Part shown: positions 5,269-7,163 of the stretch, one piece after another
Position numbering within the stretch: the first letter of the stretch is position 1
Layout of the letters: each line of letters starts with the position of its first letter
Assembly (NCBI GenBank): GCA_025463615.1
Contig: JAODAU010000142.1
Coordinates: 1-7,163, forward strand
DNA length: 7,163 nucleotides
From: Microbacteriaceae bacterium
Lineage (GTDB): Bacteria; Actinomycetota; Actinomycetes; Actinomycetales; Microbacteriaceae
Direction: 5' to 3'
Translations under genes and position numbers: made by a program
The notes under the pieces: model-generated
Told to the model about the DNA's origin: nothing
Databases searched by the model: none
The model's input: the letters and a program-made list of their open reading frames with translations, nothing else

Positions 5269-5342
5269 TGCCCCCACAGGGATTCGAACCCTGACTGGGA
5301 CGATTTTAAGTCGTCTGCCTCTGCCAGTTGGGCTATAGGGGC
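5269..5342 (-). tRNA. tRNA with anticodon UAA (tRNA-Leu by codon), short variable loop
   Basis: A 74-base cloverleaf on the minus strand. Acceptor GCCCCTA (5342-5336) pairs with TGGGGGC (5276-5270), including one T-G pair. The D arm has three good pairs and the GG of the D loop. The anticodon stem is GACGA/TCGTC with loop CTTAAAA, so U33 is present and the anticodon is TAA (5308-5306). The variable loop is only five bases (CCAGT), and the T arm is CAGGG-TTCGAAT-CCCTG. The discriminator base is A (5269) and CCA is not encoded. Reading UUA, it is leucine by the code, yet bacterial tRNA-Leu normally carries a long variable arm, which this lacks. Coding sequences in this window contain no in-frame TTA codon that I can find. 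Confidence 0.88.
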
Positions 5343-5351
5343 GCTGCCGCA

Positions 5352-5357
5352 ACCCTA
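5352..5357 (-). promoter_or_regulatory. Possible -10 box for the tRNA
   Basis: The minus strand reads TAGGGT (TANNNT), ending nine bases before the mature 5' end at 5342, so a transcript would carry only a two- or three-base 5' extension. No clear -35; that stretch lies within the end of ndh. Co-transcription with ndh is the alternative. Confidence 0.35.
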
Positions 5358-5366
5358 TCGGCGCGA

Positions 5367-6770
5367 CTACTTGGCCGCGGTCGCCTTGGCCTTCGACGCA
5401 GCCGGAGCCGGTGCGGCCGCCGGTGTCGGCGGGGCCTCGGCGCCGGGGGCCGGGGGCTTCGGACGGGAGGCGAACTCCTCGAACGCGTAGCGCGGGGTCT
5501 CGCGGGCCTGCAGCGAGACGATGTCGCGACGCAGGAAGAAGTTGAGCACCCAGTTGATGATCACCCGGAGCTTGCGCTCCCACGTGGGCATCGCCAGGCC
5601 GTGGTAGCCGCGGTGCATGAACCACGCGAGGAGGCCCTTCACCGCGATCTTGCCCGACTGGAACACGCCCTCGCCGAGGCCGATGCCGGCGACGGCGCCC
5701 TGGTTCTTGTGGAAGTACTCGTGCAGCCCCTCGCCGCGGAGGTCCGCGAGCAGGTTCTTGGCGAGCAGCTTGCCCTGGCGCACCGCGTGCTGGGCGTTCG
5801 GAACGGTGAATCCGCCGACACCACCGCCGGTGAGGTCGGGGACCGCGCAGACGTCGCCCGCGCCCCAGGCATCCGCGATCGGGCCGTCGTCGTTGATGAC
5901 GCGGAGGTCGGCCTGCACGCGCAGGCGGCCGCGCTCCTCGACGGGGAGGTCGGTGTTGCGGATGACGGGGTTGGCCATGACGCCCGCCGTCCAGACGATG
6001 AGGTCCGACTCGAACGACTCGCCGGTGGAGAGCTCGATCTTGCCGCCGACGGCCGACGAGAGCTGCGTGTTGAGGTGCACCTCCGCGCCGCGCTGGGCCA
6101 GGTTCTTGATCACCCAGAGGCTCGTCTTGAGCGACACCTCGGGCATGATGCGGCCCATCGCCTCGATGAGGTGGAAGTGCGTGTCGTCGAAACGGATGTT
6201 GGGGTAGTACTTGAGCAGCGCGCTCGCCAAGCTGCGCAGCTCGCCGAAGATCTCGATGCCGGCGAAGCCGCCGCCAACCACCGTGAAGGTGAGCAGGCGC
6301 GTGCGCTCGGGGCCCTCGGGCAGGTTCGCGGCCTTGTCGAAGTTGGTGAGCACGCGGTCGCGGATGGCGATCGCCTCTTCGATGTTCTTGAGGCCGATCG
6401 CCTCGTCGGCGACGCCCGGGATCGGGAACGTGCGCGACACGGCGCCCGCGGTGACCACGATCGTGTCGTACTCGATCTCCCACGGCTCACCCACGGGAGG
6501 GGTGATCGTGGCGACCTTGTTGGCGTGGTCGATCTTGGTGACCTTGGCCGTGATGACCTCGGTGGTCTTCAGGTGCCTGCGGTGCGAGACGACCGCGTGG
6601 CGGGGCTCGATGGAGCCCGCAGCCACCTCCGGCAGGAACGGCTGGTACTGCATGTAGGGAAGCGGGTCGACCATGACGACCTCGACCTCGTCGGGTCGTG
6701 CGCGCTTCTCGAGCTTCCAGGCGGTGTAAAAACCGGCGTATCCGCCGCCAACAATGAGGATTTTAGGCAC
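5367..6770 (-). CDS. ndh: Type II NADH dehydrogenase (NDH-2), FAD/NAD-dependent oxidoreductase
   Basis: A 467-residue, non-proton-pumping NADH:quinone oxidoreductase of the respiratory chain, held at the inner face of the membrane. The N-terminal FAD site is ILIVGGGYAGFYTAWKLEK (4-22). YDTIVVTAGA (101-110) precedes the NAD-binding Rossmann motif TFTVVGGGFAGIEIFGEL (161-178). The second FAD contact is AWGAGDVCAVPD (301-312), and the quinone-site motif AQHAVRQG is at 326-333. The C-terminal part (about 376-420, rich in L, W and F with basic residues) fits the amphipathic membrane-anchoring helices of NDH-2. The last 30 residues are an unusual Pro/Ala tail (PAPGAEAPPTPAAAPAPAA) ending in lysines. 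The GTG at 6770 starts directly at the FAD strand and sits six bases after a TAGACT box, so the mRNA is probably leaderless. Related FAD-dependent disulfide oxidoreductases are less likely: there is no CxxxxC motif. Confidence 0.92.
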   Translation of the reverse strand: MPKILIVGGGYAGFYTAWKLEKRARPDEVEVVMVDPLPYMQYQPFLPEVAAGSIEPRHAVVSHRRHLKTTEVITAKVTKIDHANKVATITPPVGEPWEIEYDTIVVTAGAVSRTFPIPGVADEAIGLKNIEEAIAIRDRVLTNFDKAANLPEGPERTRLLTFTVVGGGFAGIEIFGELRSLASALLKYYPNIRFDDTHFHLIEAMGRIMPEVSLKTSLWVIKNLAQRGAEVHLNTQLSSAVGGKIELSTGESFESDLIVWTAGVMANPVIRNTDLPVEERGRLRVQADLRVINDDGPIADAWGAGDVCAVPDLTGGGVGGFTVPNAQHAVRQGKLLAKNLLADLRGEGLHEYFHKNQGAVAGIGLGEGVFQSGKIAVKGLLAWFMHRGYHGLAMPTWERKLRVIINWVLNFFLRRDIVSLQARETPRYAFEEFASRPKPPAPGAEAPPTPAAAPAPAASKAKATAAK

Positions 6771-6776
6771 GGGTTA

Positions 6777-6782
6777 AGTCTA
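6777..6782 (-). promoter_or_regulatory. -10 box TAGACT for leaderless ndh, overlapping the upstream stop codon
   Basis: The minus strand reads TAGACT (TANNNT), then six bases, then the GTG of ndh. Its first three bases, TAG (6782-6780), are also the stop codon of the upstream protease gene. No ribosome site precedes the GTG. Confidence 0.55.
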
Positions 6783-7163
6783 CTGGAGCCTTCGCCTGCG
6801 AATTGCCGCCCGACGCGCACCCAGCACGACGAGCACGACGAGCGCCGCGAACACCAGGTAGACCAGCAGCGGCAGCCCCACAGCCCGCAGCGCTCCCACG
6901 CTCGGCAGCACCGATCCGAAGGGCGAGACCGGCGGGGCGGCGACGGCGGGCGCCGGCACGGGGGTGCCGGTCGCGCTGGACGTCGGGAGGGGGCTGGATG
7001 CCGCCCGTCGGTTGAGCCTGATCCACTCCATCAGGTCGTCGGCCGGGTGGGTCTTCACGGTTGGAACCGCCGCGGTCACGGCTTTGGCCGCGTTGATCAG
7101 GCCGCTGCCGTAGGTGATCGCGCTGCCCGCCGGGGTCGCGGTGGCCGTGAGCCGGTTGATCGC
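6780..7163 (-). CDS. C-terminal end of a subtilisin-like (S8) serine protease with membrane anchor (truncated)
   Basis: Only the last 127 residues are in the window; the catalytic Asp, His and Ser lie beyond the right edge. The visible N-terminal part, INRLTATATPAG followed by YGSGLINAAKAV (18-29), matches the end of subtilase domains, where the final strand and helix read YG.G.vnA..AV. Then come a proline/serine/alanine-rich linker (about 55-90), one hydrophobic helix (VGLPLLVYLVFAALVVLVVLG, about 95-115) and a very basic end (ARRAAIRRRRLQ). This is a C-terminal anchor with the tail in the cytoplasm and the protease outside. The layout resembles mycosins of type VII secretion, but nothing else of such a locus is visible, so that assignment is open. 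The stop at 6780-6782 lies nine bases before ndh. Confidence 0.8.
   Translation of the reverse strand, partial: AINRLTATATPAGSAITYGSGLINAAKAVTAAVPTVKTHPADDLMEWIRLNRRAASSPLPTSSATGTPVPAPAVAAPPVSPFGSVLPSVGALRAVGLPLLVYLVFAALVVLVVLGARRAAIRRRRLQ

Noticed and set aside
5269..5290. tRNA 3' end as an integration (att) site
   Set aside because: There is no second copy of the tRNA 3' sequence in the window and no integrase or other mobile gene.
3579..5294. 571-codon + strand open frame
   Set aside because: It lies opposite the aminotransferase and LuxR-type genes, crosses both and the tRNA, and reads as Arg/Val/Asp-rich filler with no domain motif.
5239..6483. 414-codon minus-strand open frame inside ndh
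   Set aside because: It overlaps the correct ndh frame, is extremely Arg/Pro/Gly-rich and runs into the tRNA; it is a frame shadow.

Overview
The window is GC-rich chromosomal DNA with strong G/C at third codon positions. Promoters fit the actinobacterial TANNNT -10 pattern, and at least three genes look leaderless. The gene content (ROK regulator, AI-2E-type permease, class III aminotransferase, type II NADH dehydrogenase, subtilase with a C-terminal membrane anchor) suggests a high-GC actinobacterium. A Micrococcales/Microbacteriaceae member is my best guess, but it is inferred from style and not proven.

Layout. (1) 1-502, minus: N-terminal 167 residues of a ROK-family repressor, cut by the window edge. 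(2) 503-757: a gene-free divergent region holding an 8-bp inverted repeat and a textbook intrinsic terminator pointing in the + direction, with no obvious gene to terminate. (3) 758-910, plus: a probable 50-residue protein with a TTG start. (4) 916-962: a 47-nt symmetric hairpin filling the gap to the next, convergent gene. (5) 964-1386, minus: small low-affinity iron permease-family membrane protein. (6) 1387-1533: divergent promoter region with a 9-bp inverted repeat that supplies a TACCGT box to each side. (7) 1534-1857, plus: uncharacterised small membrane protein. (8) 1878-3062, plus: AI-2E family transporter, probably leaderless. (9) 3144-3524, plus: small four-helix membrane protein. 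(10) 3540-4892, minus: class III PLP aminotransferase, preceded by (11) 4941-5180, minus: a single-domain LuxR-type regulator, probably in one operon. (12) 5269-5342, minus: a tRNA with anticodon UAA and a short variable loop. (13) 5367-6770, minus: type II NADH dehydrogenase. (14) 6780-7163, minus: C-terminal end of a subtilisin-like (S8) protease.

The genes do not form one pathway. The right half is a minus-strand run: protease, ndh, tRNA, LuxR regulator, aminotransferase. Internal promoters probably drive ndh, the tRNA and the regulator separately, with the aminotransferase following the regulator. The left half is a set of short membrane-protein and regulatory units with convergent and divergent junctions. 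I see no mobile element, CRISPR array, phage gene or obvious new defence system. The observations most worth a second look are the class I tRNA with a UAA anticodon, the orphan + strand terminator near 585-624, the 50-residue gene with its bidirectional hairpin, and the repeated leaderless promoter arrangement.
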